Positions 40,968 to 51,755 of a stretch of DNA of 64,000 nucleotides are shown one piece after another. Positions within the stretch are counted from its first letter, which is position 1, and each line of letters starts with the position of its first letter. The notes beneath the pieces were generated by a model, which saw only the letters and a program-made list of their open reading frames with translations, was not told where the DNA came from and ran no database searches. Source of the DNA: Prochlorococcus sp. AG-402-I20 (GTDB lineage: Bacteria > Cyanobacteriota > Cyanobacteriia > PCC-6307 > Cyanobiaceae); the NCBI GenBank assembly GCA_003216975.1, contig QCHY01000004.1:1-64000 (forward strand), written 5' to 3'. The position numbers were made by a program, and so were the translations under genes.

Positions 40968-43900
40968 ATGACTAATATTGAATTGTTTCAAGCAAATAAA
41001 TATCCTTTATCTAATGGAATGCGTCTAATAGAAGCAAGTGCTGGGACAGGGAAAACATTTTCTCTTTCTCATCTTGTCTTAAGGTTATTAACGGAAAAAG
41101 AATATTCAATAAACGAAATACTGGTTGTTAGCTTTACAGAAGCGACAGCATCAGAAATAAAAGCAAGAATTATTGAACGATTAATCCTTGCTTTAAAAAT
41201 AATTGAATCAATAAATACAAACATAAAACCATATGAAGTTGACAATGTACTAAATGAATGGGTCGAATTAAATATAACATCTAAAGAAAGAGCTTTATAT
41301 ATAGCATCACTACTCTTAGAAGCATTAGAGAGAATTGACAATGCAGATATCACAACTATTCATGGTTTTTGCAGTAAAACACTTCATAGAGAAGCTATTG
41401 AGAATGGAAATAATTTAAACCCAACCATCGAAAAAGATTCAAAATCACTAATAAATGAAATTGTTGAAGAATATTGGAAAAAAGAAATATTAGAAATAGA
41501 AATTTCAGAATTAAAAGGTTTATTTAAAAGTAATTTTAATCGTAAGAATTTGATTGAAGTTCTTAATTCATTGGATAATGATCCAAATAATTGTTTTAAA
41601 CAAACTTTTAATGACTTAAAAATAGAAGAAAATCTTTCAAATCAATTAAACAACTATATTGAATCATTATGGATAAAATTTACAACTGTATGGGAAGAGA
41701 AGGGCCGGGAACTTGAAGATAGCTTCATAGAGATTGCTAAGGATCTAAGATCTAAGGGTATTGAAGATACAAAGCCATACTCTACCAAGCCCAGAAAAAA
41801 TCGTTATGAGCTTTTAAGTAACTGGATTGAAGAATACAAAGAGAAAAAGCGACCATCATATGAAGATATTCAAAATCAAACCCTTATAAATAAATATTTT
41901 CATCCTAAAAATATTTACCAACTAGATATGAAGCATAAAATCAATTCTTGTTCAAAAGGAATGGAGCTAATTCTTGATATTATAGGAGATTTATATGATA
42001 GTCCAGGTGAATTCGTTTGGGAGCATGCATTGTTATGGACTAAAAGAGAGCTTGAAAAAAGAAAATCTAAAAAGGGTTTGATAAATTATTCTGATCTACT
42101 TAAATTATTAGATCCCAAAAACCTACATAGTAATGAAATTAAAGATGAAGTTAATCCAAATAATATCTATAGAAATCTAGAGAAAAGATATAAAGTAGCC
42201 CTAATCGATGAATTTCAAGATACTGACCCAGTCCAGTTTAGATTACTAAAAAAAGCCTTTGGTAAACGATCATCACATCTATTACTTATGATTGGAGATC
42301 CAAAGCAAGCAATCTACAGTTTCAGAGGTGGAAGCTTAAATACATATATGAAAGCAAGAGAAGCTTGTGATCGAATTCATTTAATGAATGCTAATTATAG
42401 AAGTACTAAACCTCTAATTTTGACACTTAATAAATTATTTCTTGATGGTTTAATAAGATCAAATCTATCAACTCAAGAACTTAATCCATGTTCACAAGAA
42501 GATAAACTAGAACTAAATGGAATAAAAGAACCTTTTAAGATAATAAATCTAATATGTAATAATCAAAAAGAAAAATCTCAAAGAATAAAATTAGATTCAA
42601 AAAGCAAAATAGAGGATAAAATCCCGAAAGTTGTTGGATCTTATTTGTTAGAGCTATTAAGCAATAATCCCAAGGATTTAAAACCCTCAGATTTTTGTAT
42701 ATTAGTCAATAGACACGATCAAGCTAATAACATCCATAGCTATTTATCAAAAATAAAAATTCCTTCGCAACTCTTAAGTAATGAAAATATATTTACAAGA
42801 AAGGGTGCTCAAATCCTACAGGTTTTCATTAACTGTATCGTCAGTCCACATAATCAACAAAAACTTGCTCTACTAGCTTGTTCTGAGCTAATGCAATGGA
42901 AAAAGGAAAAACTTATTAAATCAAAATTTGATGGCGATTTTGATTCATTATCTTCGAAGTTCTATGAGCTTTCAAAATTATTTCCAACGATTGGATTATT
43001 AGGCTGTTTATCTAAATTTCTAGAAGGTAAATCAATAGCTGATCTTTCTAATAGAGGAACTTTATTAGGTGATCTTTACCAAAGCTCTCAGTTAGTAGAT
43101 GAACAAATCCATCGACAGAAATTTAATGCATTAAGAGCATCGCAATGGCTTAGTAGTCAAAGATTCCTGTCCATTGAGCAAATACCTGAAGAATATCAAC
43201 CTAACAGTGCCGTTAGTAATAGCTCCGTGAATATAATTACAATTCACAAGAGTAAAGGACTTCAATTTAAAATAGTGATTTGTCCATACTTGTGGCAAAA
43301 GCCTCCAGATCGAAAAAGTCATTTATGGAAAGATAATCAAAATCTATTAATTTCTAAAAAGTATAAATGGAATAAAAAATATAGTTTATTCCAAGATTTT
43401 ATTAGAAAAGAATCTTTAAATGAAGCAGAGCGCTTAGCTTACGTTGCTTTTACAAGAGCTAAAAAACAATTAATAGTCCTGTGGGCAAATGCTGCTGGTC
43501 AAGAAGGGAACCCTCTTTCAGGATTTTTATTTGGCTCTGAATCAATAAATCTAAAGATAGAAGACCATACAAAGGAAATGATGGAAAATTCATTCACGAA
43601 AAGAGAACTAAAAGTTGATATTCAAGATATAAAAATAACTGAAACAAATAAGACATGGATTCAATCTAAAAGAGAAGTCAAATTATCGCTTGGAGCAATT
43701 CCTACCCATCAATTTGAGAATAGCTGGGGAAGGTATAGTTTTTCAAAATGGTTAACACAAAGAGATGACGAATTAATACTAAAAAACTTAACAGATGAGT
43801 TAAATGAAGATCATGCATTTAAGGATGAAATTGAGGATATATCTTTCCAAGAAATTGATCAAGTGATTGTAGAGAAAGATCAAAGTTTTAATAGATTAGA

Positions 43901-44753
43901 AGATCAGATATGGTCTAAAGAAAGTCCTATTAGTGATTTTCCAAGGGGTCCTATAGCAGGGACTTGTCTTCATAAAATACTTGAAAGAATAGATTTCAAT
44001 GATATTGAAAATGAACTAAAAGTTTCAACTATAATAGAAGAAGAATTAAATATAGTTAATATAAGTAATTCATTTATTGAACCAATTATTATTTTATTAA
44101 AGAGAATTGCAAATATCCCTTTAGGAGGTCCTTTAGGTAAATTTAAAATGAAAAATTTAGATTCTAAAAGCTCTATCAAAGAATTAAAATTTGATATTCC
44201 AATTTGTCACGAAGCTAATCCAATTAATACTCTCGAATTATCATCAATATTTAGAGAAGATGTTCAAAATAAATATGGCTCAGACTATATAAATAAACTG
44301 ATAGATCTAAATATACATAGCAGTGGTTTCCTAACCGGATCCATAGACCAAGTTTTTGCCGATAACCCGAATCATAAAATTGCTAAATGGTGGGTTTTAG
44401 ATTGGAAAAGTAACTGGATAGGAAATTCCCTATCAAAAGAGCATAGTTCTTCTTGTGGTCCCTCAAATTATTCAATTTCAAAAATGGATGAAGAAATGTA
44501 CCATCATCACTATCCACTACAAGCCCACATATATTTACTTGCTTTACATAGATTTTTAAATTGGAGGCTCCCAGATTATTCACCTCAAAAACATCTTGGA
44601 GGTTACATTTACGTATTTTTGAGAGGGCTTCCAGATGAAGAAGAGTTAGAAGAAAAAAATTTTCTTCAGTGGACTCCAGGCTTAATCGTCGAATCTGCTC
44701 CTATTGAAAGAATTAAAAAATTAGATTTATTGATTAAAAGACAATATAAATGA
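40968..44753 (+). CDS. recB: RecB helicase-nuclease subunit of RecBCD
   Basis: 1261 aa. Walker A in LIEASAGTGKTFSLSHLVLR, then DEFQDTDPVQF, GDPKQAIYSFRGG and NYRSTKP of UvrD-type helicases. The C-terminal nuclease has GSIDQVF and VLDWKSNW with the catalytic Asp and Lys. It unwinds and degrades double-strand ends. The stop overlaps recD by 4 bases (ATGA). Confidence 0.95.
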   Translation: MTNIELFQANKYPLSNGMRLIEASAGTGKTFSLSHLVLRLLTEKEYSINEILVVSFTEATASEIKARIIERLILALKIIESINTNIKPYEVDNVLNEWVELNITSKERALYIASLLLEALERIDNADITTIHGFCSKTLHREAIENGNNLNPTIEKDSKSLINEIVEEYWKKEILEIEISELKGLFKSNFNRKNLIEVLNSLDNDPNNCFKQTFNDLKIEENLSNQLNNYIESLWIKFTTVWEEKGRELEDSFIEIAKDLRSKGIEDTKPYSTKPRKNRYELLSNWIEEYKEKKRPSYEDIQNQTLINKYFHPKNIYQLDMKHKINSCSKGMELILDIIGDLYDSPGEFVWEHALLWTKRELEKRKSKKGLINYSDLLKLLDPKNLHSNEIKDEVNPNNIYRNLEKRYKVALIDEFQDTDPVQFRLLKKAFGKRSSHLLLMIGDPKQAIYSFRGGSLNTYMKAREACDRIHLMNANYRSTKPLILTLNKLFLDGLIRSNLSTQELNPCSQEDKLELNGIKEPFKIINLICNNQKEKSQRIKLDSKSKIEDKIPKVVGSYLLELLSNNPKDLKPSDFCILVNRHDQANNIHSYLSKIKIPSQLLSNENIFTRKGAQILQVFINCIVSPHNQQKLALLACSELMQWKKEKLIKSKFDGDFDSLSSKFYELSKLFPTIGLLGCLSKFLEGKSIADLSNRGTLLGDLYQSSQLVDEQIHRQKFNALRASQWLSSQRFLSIEQIPEEYQPNSAVSNSSVNIITIHKSKGLQFKIVICPYLWQKPPDRKSHLWKDNQNLLISKKYKWNKKYSLFQDFIRKESLNEAERLAYVAFTRAKKQLIVLWANAAGQEGNPLSGFLFGSESINLKIEDHTKEMMENSFTKRELKVDIQDIKITETNKTWIQSKREVKLSLGAIPTHQFENSWGRYSFSKWLTQRDDELILKNLTDELNEDHAFKDEIEDISFQEIDQVIVEKDQSFNRLEDQIWSKESPISDFPRGPIAGTCLHKILERIDFNDIENELKVSTIIEEELNIVNISNSFIEPIIILLKRIANIPLGGPLGKFKMKNLDSKSSIKELKFDIPICHEANPINTLELSSIFREDVQNKYGSDYINKLIDLNIHSSGFLTGSIDQVFADNPNHKIAKWWVLDWKSNWIGNSLSKEHSSSCGPSNYSISKMDEEMYHHHYPLQAHIYLLALHRFLNWRLPDYSPQKHLGGYIYVFLRGLPDEEELEEKNFLQWTPGLIVESAPIERIKKLDLLIKRQYK

Positions 44754-46471
44754 GAGAACCATTGAAAAAAATTTTTTCAACTGATTTAAATAAATCATTG
44801 TTAGCTACTCTTAGTCGCTATTATCCACCTATAGAGTTTAATGAAGCTTTAATAGATATTGTAAATATATTAATGGATGGATTATCAAGAGGCGATATTT
44901 ACATAGACATGAAGAAAATCCCTAAAAATCTTGAACTTAAATATAAAGATTGGCCCAATTATCATATGAAAGCATTATTAGAGAGTGGCTGGACTAAAGG
45001 AGATAACTCCCCAATAGTTTTAAATGGAGACTTGATTAGTTGGCGGCGTACACATAATGAGATAGTAGAGACCATTCAAAAAATACTATTAAGAAATCAA
45101 CCTATTAATCACTCATCAAAACAATTAACTGTTCGAATTAATTCTAGAAGTCTAGAGCATTTAAATGTTCAACAAATAGAAGCTGTTAATCTAGTTAAAA
45201 GTCAAAAAATAATCTTATTAAGTGGTGGCCCCGGCACAGGCAAAACTAGTACAATCCTTCAAATGCTTTTACAAGCACTAACAAGGAATCCAACTCTTAA
45301 TATTGCAATGGCTGCTCCAACAGGAAAAGCCGCAAAAAAACTAAAGGATACTATTCAGGCGGGTATTGTTGATTTTGAAGATCCTATAAAGGATAAGCTT
45401 TCTAATATTCCTTCTAAAACATTACATAAATGGCTAGAAGCAGGAGCAAATGGCTTCAGAAGAAACTCTCAACGTCTATTAAAATTAGATCTAATAGTCA
45501 TAGATGAGATGTCAATGGTTGACTTGTCAACCATTAATGGACTGCTCGATGCATTAACAAAATCATGTCAAATAATCTTAGTAGGAGATCCTGACCAATT
45601 ATTACCAATAGGAAGTGGTGGTATATGGCAAATTTTACAAGAGAAAGAAACGAAAACAAACCTTCAATCAAACTCAGTCAAACTTACAAAGTCATACCGA
45701 AACAAAGGAGATATCGCTTTATTAAGAAATACTCTAAAAGATGAGGGAGTCGATGCCTTTTGGCACATGCTATCAATGAAAAAAGATTCATCAAATACAA
45801 GTCAGTACATTTCATCCCTAAAAAGTATTCCAGATCCCGTAGTAAGGACTCTTTTCAACTATAGAAAGAAGCTAAAAAAGTTAACAGAGAATTGTATCAA
45901 TCATATTCCTAATGAAGCCTGGCAATCAAGCATGATTGAGGTAGAACAATCAGTTGACATACTAAAACTCTTTAAATTCATAGATAATCTTCTTATACTT
46001 TGTCCGCAAAGATATGGCCCCTGGGGTGTAAAAAAAATCCACGAGTTCCTTTTAGGAAACAGATTTGAGGAGGAAGTACACAAGTGGGGGGAGGGAACAC
46101 CAATCATGGCAAAAAGCAATCAACCTGAAATAGGTTTAGCAAATGGAGACGTTGGGATAATTATTGGAAACGGTGAGAAAAGACGCTTTTTATTTAATGT
46201 TTTTGCTGAGGAACAAAGACTAGTAACTCGATTAATCAACCCATCAAGGTTAAATATATTTGATGCGGCATATGCAATGACAATTCATAAAGCACAGGGA
46301 AGTGAAGCTGATCAAGTCCTTTTACTTTGGCCAAGTACCTCGAAAGTTTCAGAAAAAAATACTCTAAAAAATTTTTTTTCAGATGATTATGAAAAAAGAA
46401 TGCTTTACACAGCAATAACTCGTGCAAAAAAACAATTACTGGTAATTACTAATAAAGAAGAAGACTTTTAA
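44750..46471 (+). CDS. recD: RecD helicase subunit of RecBCD
   Basis: 573 aa. Walker A LLSGGPGTGKTSTILQMLLQ, motif II VIDEMSMVD, GDPDQLLPIGSGG, and C-terminal FDAAYAMTIHKAQGSE with YTAITRAKKQLLV. 5'-3' helicase. Translationally coupled to recB by ATGA. Confidence 0.95.
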   Translation: MREPLKKIFSTDLNKSLLATLSRYYPPIEFNEALIDIVNILMDGLSRGDIYIDMKKIPKNLELKYKDWPNYHMKALLESGWTKGDNSPIVLNGDLISWRRTHNEIVETIQKILLRNQPINHSSKQLTVRINSRSLEHLNVQQIEAVNLVKSQKIILLSGGPGTGKTSTILQMLLQALTRNPTLNIAMAAPTGKAAKKLKDTIQAGIVDFEDPIKDKLSNIPSKTLHKWLEAGANGFRRNSQRLLKLDLIVIDEMSMVDLSTINGLLDALTKSCQIILVGDPDQLLPIGSGGIWQILQEKETKTNLQSNSVKLTKSYRNKGDIALLRNTLKDEGVDAFWHMLSMKKDSSNTSQYISSLKSIPDPVVRTLFNYRKKLKKLTENCINHIPNEAWQSSMIEVEQSVDILKLFKFIDNLLILCPQRYGPWGVKKIHEFLLGNRFEEEVHKWGEGTPIMAKSNQPEIGLANGDVGIIIGNGEKRRFLFNVFAEEQRLVTRLINPSRLNIFDAAYAMTIHKAQGSEADQVLLLWPSTSKVSEKNTLKNFFSDDYEKRMLYTAITRAKKQLLVITNKEEDF

Positions 46472-46619
46472 AGATGCGGGTAACTTATTCCTAAAAGGAA
46501 TTTAAAGATGATAAAGTAAAAAAATATATCCCTTTAACAAGGCGAGTCAGCAAAGCACGGTAATACACCGATCGGAAGTTGTCTGCCTAATTTGAAGGAC
46601 AAAAGGCAACCATTATTAG
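46472..46619 (+). promoter_or_regulatory. Leader of the DEAD-box helicase gene
   Basis: A 148-base gap with a GC-richer part (46535-46613). GTTG..GCCT (46578-46588) can pair with AGGCAAC (46605-46611) just before the ATG. Cold-controlled DEAD-box genes often have structured leaders, so regulation here is inferred by analogy. Confidence 0.35.
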
Positions 46620-48386
46620 ATGACAACTAACAATCTACATGAGGATTCCTCATGTCCAGTAGAACAAGATGTTCTCGAGGAATCTACTGAGAAAATATTT
46701 GATGAAGGTGATCAAAATACAGAAAATGGATTCTCTGTATTTAATTTTAGTGAAGAACTAATTCAAACAATCTCTAAAAAAGGCTACTCATCACCCACTC
46801 CGATTCAAAAAGCTGCAATTCCTGAATTACTTCTTGGTAGAGATTTAGTTGGACAAGCTCAAACAGGTACAGGTAAAACAGCAGCATTTGCATTGCCAAT
46901 CCTTGAAAGACTGAAAAAGAATGTTGGACATCCACAAGTTTTAGTTCTAGCTCCAACTCGCGAGTTGGCTATGCAAGTGGCTGAATCATTTCGCACATAT
47001 TCCGCAGGTCAACCTCATTTTAAAGTCCTAGCAATATATGGAGGCTCTGATTTCCGAAATCAAATCAACACTCTTAGGAGGGGAGTTGATGTAGTCGTTG
47101 GGACTCCTGGGCGAGTCATGGATCATATGCGCCAAAAGACTCTCAATACTAGTCATTTAAGTTGTTTAGTTCTAGATGAAGCTGATGAAATGTTAAGAAT
47201 GGGATTCATTGATGATGTTGAGTGGATTTTAGAACAATTACCAGAGGAGAGACAATTGGTTTTATTCTCAGCAACAATGCCATCTGAGATAAGAAGGTTA
47301 TCAAAAAAATATTTAAACAGTCCTGCGGAAATAACTATAAAAGCAACTGAATTGAAGGAAAGACTTATCAGGCAAAGGTATATAACTGTTCAAAATGTAT
47401 ATAAAGTTAATGCCCTTCAAAGAGTACTTGAAGCTGTATCGGAAGAAGGGGTAATAATATTTGCTAGAACAAAAGCTATTACAATTGTAGTAGCTGAAAA
47501 ATTAGAATCATATGGATATAATGTAGCTGTTTTAAATGGAGATATACCTCAAAATCAAAGGGAACGAACTGTTGAAAGATTAAGACAGGGTTCTATCAAT
47601 ATTTTAGTAGCGACAGATGTAGCAGCAAGAGGTCTTGATGTTGATCGGATTGGTTTAGTAATAAATTATGATATGCCATTTGATCGCGAAGCGTATGTTC
47701 ATAGAATTGGCAGAACTGGCCGTGCAGGAAGAAATGGTGAAGCTATTCTTTTTGTTAATCCAAGAGAAAGATCATTTTTAAGTAATCTTGAAAGAGCTGT
47801 AGGTCAACCAATTGAGAAAATGGATATCCCAGACAATGAACTTATAAACAGCAACCGAATTAAGAAGCTTAAAGCAAAATTAATAAAAGCCGCCTCAACG
47901 GAAAGACACAACCCAGAAGAGGCTCATATTTTAGAAGAATTAATAAAAAGTGTTGAAAAAGAATTAGATATAGATCCAAAAGACTTAACACTTGCCGCAT
48001 TAAATTTAGCAGTTGGCTTTAATGCACTCCTTGAGAATGGGAATGAGGACTGGATCAGGCAATCAGCTCAAAGAAATACAAGAAATGATCGACGAGACAA
48101 TAAATTCAAACAACGTCGAAGAGGTGATTTTGATAACAACAGACTTGAAGATGAAATGGACAGATTCAGAGTTGAAGTTGGTCACCGAGACAGAGTGAAG
48201 CCAGGTAATTTAGTTGGTGCAATTGCTAATGAAGCAGGATTAAAAGGGAGATCAATTGGCAGAATAAGAATATTTGAAAATTACAGCCTAGTAGATTTGC
48301 CGAAACAAATGCCTGATAAAGTTTTTCAAGCTTTAAAGAAAGTCAAAGTAATGAATAGAGAATTACAGATAAACAGAACTGACTAA
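46620..48386 (+). CDS. deaD: DEAD-box RNA helicase (DeaD/CsdA type)
   Basis: 588 aa. Q motif GYSSPTPIQKAAIP, Walker A AQTGTGKT, VLDEADEML, SAT, ARGLDVDRIGLVINYD and HRIGRTGRAG. The Arg/Asp-rich linker (QRNTRNDRRDNKFKQRRRGD) and a C-terminal RNA-binding domain of DbpA/CsdA type (GAIANEAGLKGRSIGRIRIF) follow. Acts in ribosome assembly and mRNA decay, especially in the cold. Confidence 0.94.
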   Translation: MTTNNLHEDSSCPVEQDVLEESTEKIFDEGDQNTENGFSVFNFSEELIQTISKKGYSSPTPIQKAAIPELLLGRDLVGQAQTGTGKTAAFALPILERLKKNVGHPQVLVLAPTRELAMQVAESFRTYSAGQPHFKVLAIYGGSDFRNQINTLRRGVDVVVGTPGRVMDHMRQKTLNTSHLSCLVLDEADEMLRMGFIDDVEWILEQLPEERQLVLFSATMPSEIRRLSKKYLNSPAEITIKATELKERLIRQRYITVQNVYKVNALQRVLEAVSEEGVIIFARTKAITIVVAEKLESYGYNVAVLNGDIPQNQRERTVERLRQGSINILVATDVAARGLDVDRIGLVINYDMPFDREAYVHRIGRTGRAGRNGEAILFVNPRERSFLSNLERAVGQPIEKMDIPDNELINSNRIKKLKAKLIKAASTERHNPEEAHILEELIKSVEKELDIDPKDLTLAALNLAVGFNALLENGNEDWIRQSAQRNTRNDRRDNKFKQRRRGDFDNNRLEDEMDRFRVEVGHRDRVKPGNLVGAIANEAGLKGRSIGRIRIFENYSLVDLPKQMPDKVFQALKKVKVMNRELQINRTD

Positions 48387-48397
48387 AAAGATTAAAT

Positions 48398-48673
48398 ATG
48401 GTTTATAAAATATTTCTCAGAAGCATAATTACATATTTGATTTTAGTAATCAGTAGTCCATTAGAGAATAAGGCAGCACATAAAAATAATCTAATTAATG
48501 AATTATGTATTGCATCAATTAAATCAAAATTTAAATATGAGGATAAGAAACTTTCAGATGAAATTAGTCATTTTACATGTAAATGTTTTATGGAAAGATA
48601 TAGATCTGGATCTTCAATAAAAAACTCACGTGATTACTGCAAAGATATAGCTACAGAGAAATATAATCTCTAA
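48398..48673 (+). CDS. Exported Cys-containing hypothetical protein, 91 aa
   Basis: A signal-like N-terminus (MVYKIFLRSIITYLILVISS), then a helical domain with Cys at four spaced positions (LCIASI, TCKCFMERY, DYCKD). Probably periplasmic with disulfides. Function unknown. Confidence 0.6.
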   Translation: MVYKIFLRSIITYLILVISSPLENKAAHKNNLINELCIASIKSKFKYEDKKLSDEISHFTCKCFMERYRSGSSIKNSRDYCKDIATEKYNL

Positions 48674-48694
48674 TTAAAAGAAATCTTCATACTA

Positions 48695-50476
48695 ATGATT
48701 GATTCAAAATCCAAAAAACCATTAATAAGACTTTTGGATAATCTTAAAAGTCAAAAGAGTCTTATCTACTCAGCTATTACATGCTCTATATTAAATAAAT
48801 TTTTTGATCTAGCACCACCTGTCCTGATTGGCATATCAGTTGATGTTGTAGTAAGGAAAGAGAGTTCATGGCTTGGTTCTATTGGATTTAATACAGTCCC
48901 AGATCAACTTCTTGCACTTGCATTTATATCCTTTTTAATATGGAGCGCTGAATCATTCTTTGAATATTTATATGGATTAATGTGGAGAAATTTAGCACAA
49001 AAAACACAACACTATTTGAGGATCAAGGCATATGATCATTTGCAACAGCTAGAAATGACATTTTTTGAATCAGACAATACAGGAAGGCTAATGACAGTGC
49101 TTAATGATGATATCAATCAACTAGAAAGATTCTTAGATGAAGGGGCAAATAAAATTATTCAGTTAATAATTACTGTTTGTATTGTTGGAGGAGCAATGAT
49201 TTTCTTAGCTCCGGGAATTGCATTACTAGCATTCATCCCAATTCCATTTATTTTATGGGGTTCAATTAATTTTCAGAAGAGTCTAGCTCCTCGTTACCGT
49301 GAAGTTAGAAATAGAGCTGGAGATCTTGCCTCAAGACTTAATAACAACCTCAGTGGAATGCTTACTATTAAAAGTTTCGCTACTGAGGATTGGGAACTTG
49401 AAAGATTAAGGCTCGATAGCAATTTATATCAAGAAAGTAATAGAAAAGCAATTAAGTTATCAGCTGCATTTATCCCATTAATTAGATTTGCAATCCTATT
49501 TGCATTCCTTGCAATATTAATTGCTGGCGGTTTCCAGACTTGGAAAGAATTAATGCCAGTTGGAACTTATAGTTTTTTAGTATTTATTACTCAAAGATTA
49601 TTATGGCCCTTAACAACACTAGGGCATATTTTAGATGATTATCAAAGATCAATGGCTTCAACAAATAGAGTTTTAGATTTAATAGATACTCCAATAAAAA
49701 TTAAAACAGGCAAAGTCAAATTACATCCAAATAATGTCAAAGGTGAAATCAAATTTAAAAATATTGATTTTACATATCAAGGTAGGTCTCAAGTTATAAA
49801 AAACTTCAATTTAAATATTACTCCCGGCAAGAAAATAGGCATTGTAGGTGCTACCGGTTCTGGTAAAAGTACACTGGTTAAACTATTATTAAGACTGTAT
49901 AAAATCAGTAAAGGATCAATAGAAATTGATGGGAACTCAATTGAATCATTAGATTTAAAAAGTCTACGACGATGTATTGCATTAGTAAGCCAGGAAACAT
50001 ATTTATTCCAAGGCTCAATTGAAGAAAATATTTCTTATGGATCACAAAATGTTGATAAATCAAAAATTAAAAATGCTGCAGACATTGCCGAAGCAACTGA
50101 ATTTATTAGTCAACTGCCAGAAGGGTTAAAAACAATAGTGGGAGAAAGAGGACAAAAGTTATCAGGCGGACAAAGACAAAGAATTGCTATCGCGAGGGCA
50201 ATCTTAAAAAACGCACCAATATTAATATTAGATGAGGCAACAGCATCTGTAGACAATGAAACTGAAGCCGCGATTCAAAGATCTCTAAAGAAGATAACAA
50301 ATAGTTGTACAACAATTGTTATTGCACATCGTTTAAGCACTGTAATAGATGCTGACGAAATTATAGTTTTAGATAAAGGTAAAATTATCGAGAAAGGAAC
50401 ACATGTTTCTCTTCTAAAAAATAGAGGTTTCTATTACTACCTTTGGAAAATTCAAGCTGGTGAAAATCAAACTTAA
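48695..50476 (+). CDS. ABC transporter, permease-ATPase fusion (exporter type)
   Basis: 593 aa. Six-helix membrane domain (about 20-310), then a nucleotide-binding domain: Walker A GATGSGKSTLVKLLLRL, signature LSGGQRQRIAIARAIL, Walker B ILILDEATASVD and H-loop IAHRLSTV. MsbA/lipid- or multidrug-exporter family, acting as a dimer. The substrate cannot be told. Confidence 0.93.
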   Translation: MIDSKSKKPLIRLLDNLKSQKSLIYSAITCSILNKFFDLAPPVLIGISVDVVVRKESSWLGSIGFNTVPDQLLALAFISFLIWSAESFFEYLYGLMWRNLAQKTQHYLRIKAYDHLQQLEMTFFESDNTGRLMTVLNDDINQLERFLDEGANKIIQLIITVCIVGGAMIFLAPGIALLAFIPIPFILWGSINFQKSLAPRYREVRNRAGDLASRLNNNLSGMLTIKSFATEDWELERLRLDSNLYQESNRKAIKLSAAFIPLIRFAILFAFLAILIAGGFQTWKELMPVGTYSFLVFITQRLLWPLTTLGHILDDYQRSMASTNRVLDLIDTPIKIKTGKVKLHPNNVKGEIKFKNIDFTYQGRSQVIKNFNLNITPGKKIGIVGATGSGKSTLVKLLLRLYKISKGSIEIDGNSIESLDLKSLRRCIALVSQETYLFQGSIEENISYGSQNVDKSKIKNAADIAEATEFISQLPEGLKTIVGERGQKLSGGQRQRIAIARAILKNAPILILDEATASVDNETEAAIQRSLKKITNSCTTIVIAHRLSTVIDADEIIVLDKGKIIEKGTHVSLLKNRGFYYYLWKIQAGENQT

Positions 50477-50477
50477 A

Positions 50478-51023
50478 TTATATGAAAAAAGTGAGAGAAC
50501 TAACTACTCTTTTAAAAGTGTCTTGCATTTTTGACCAGCGTTCTTCACTGGTGCTAGCGGCTAATGTATATAAATAACCTCTTTCCACGACGACAGTAGC
50601 GATTTCGTGCCTGCTCTTTTCTTCTAAATCAATAGAGTATTCAAGATCATAGAATTTACGTTCATCAACTTCCCTCTCTGAAGCATCAATTAATTGAATA
50701 GGATTATTAATATTTTTTTCACCAAAAAGTCTTTCCCCTACAGCATCCGCCCCACCTAAATCATCTAAATCCACTTCATTTTCCAATTTAGAAATTACAA
50801 GACTGAGAGTCTCATCGGAGTTGATCAAGTCATGGTAAACAACCTCTGGCCCATTATCGACAGCCACTCTCGTCCACCCTGTTGGGAAAAGAAAACCATA
50901 TCGTCCATCTTGACTTTTAAAAGGTTCCAACCCGGCTGCTCCACCTGTAGAGCAAGCTCCGAGCGTCAAGATCAACGCTATGGCCAAAAGGGATTTAAAA
51001 GATGTTCGAAAAAATTTGATCAT
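50478..51023 (-). CDS. psbP: Photosystem II extrinsic lipoprotein PsbP
   Basis: 181 aa. Lipoprotein signal peptide with lipobox LGAC (about residue 23), then the PsbP domain (DGRYGFLFPTGWTRVAVDNG, ending TFKRVVSSLTF). The lipid-anchored lumenal protein stabilises PSII Mn/Ca. Divergent from recR. Confidence 0.93.
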   Translation of the reverse strand: MIKFFRTSFKSLLAIALILTLGACSTGGAAGLEPFKSQDGRYGFLFPTGWTRVAVDNGPEVVYHDLINSDETLSLVISKLENEVDLDDLGGADAVGERLFGEKNINNPIQLIDASEREVDERKFYDLEYSIDLEEKSRHEIATVVVERGYLYTLAASTSEERWSKMQDTFKRVVSSLTFFI

Positions 51024-51142
51024 TTTGGAGACTCAAGCATCACTATTTTGATACATTTCTAATTTAACTGACGGAAATCTTCTTTAAATTACTGCAACCC
51101 AGACAAAAGTCTGACTACATTCAAGTTAATTGCTTCTGAACT

Positions 51143-51742
51143 CTGAGCGGCTTCACTAAACCATTATCTAAATTAATTGATCAGTTTGAGCAATTGCCTG
51201 GTATCGGACCCAGAACTGCTCAAAGATTAGCTCTTCATCTTTTGCGTCAGCCAGAAGACAAAATAAGATTGTTTTCAGAAGCTCTAGTTAATGCGAAAAG
51301 TCAAGTAGGTCAATGCAAGAAGTGTTTTCATTTAACTGCAGGTGAACTATGCGAAATTTGTTTAAACAAAGAAAGAAATCAAGATCTAATTTGCGTTGTT
51401 TCCGAGTCAAGAGATTTACTTGCACTTGAACGAACTCACGAATATAAAGGGCTTTATCATGTTATTGGTGGACTGATTTCTCCTATGGATGGCATTGGAC
51501 CAGAGATGCTTGAAATATCAAGTCTTATAAGAAGAGTGGATAAAGAAAATATAAAAGAAGTCATACTTGCCTTAACTCCAAGTATTGAAGGGGATACTAC
51601 GAGTCTTTATGTTGGAAGATTATTAAAACCTTTCACAAAAGTCACTCGTATTGCTTATGGACTTCCTGTTGGAAGTGAGTTGGAATATGCCGATGAAGTA
51701 ACACTTTCGCGTGCTTTAGAAGGACGTAGAGATTTAGATTAA
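51143..51742 (+). CDS. recR: Recombination mediator RecR, likely CTG start
   Basis: Helix-hairpin-helix [17 protein letters not shown], Cys4 zinc finger ([16 protein letters not shown]) and TOPRIM region ([18 protein letters not shown]). RecR works with RecF/RecO to load RecA. A start at TTG 51194 would drop the usual N-terminal helix. The in-frame upstream sequence [16 protein letters not shown] is clearly RecR, ends at a TGA at 51137, and holds only CTG 51143 as a start, giving about 199 aa. Confidence 0.88.
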   Translation: MSGFTKPLSKLIDQFEQLPGIGPRTAQRLALHLLRQPEDKIRLFSEALVNAKSQVGQCKKCFHLTAGELCEICLNKERNQDLICVVSESRDLLALERTHEYKGLYHVIGGLISPMDGIGPEMLEISSLIRRVDKENIKEVILALTPSIEGDTTSLYVGRLLKPFTKVTRIAYGLPVGSELEYADEVTLSRALEGRRDLD

Positions 51743-51755
51743 TCATCAAACCAAA

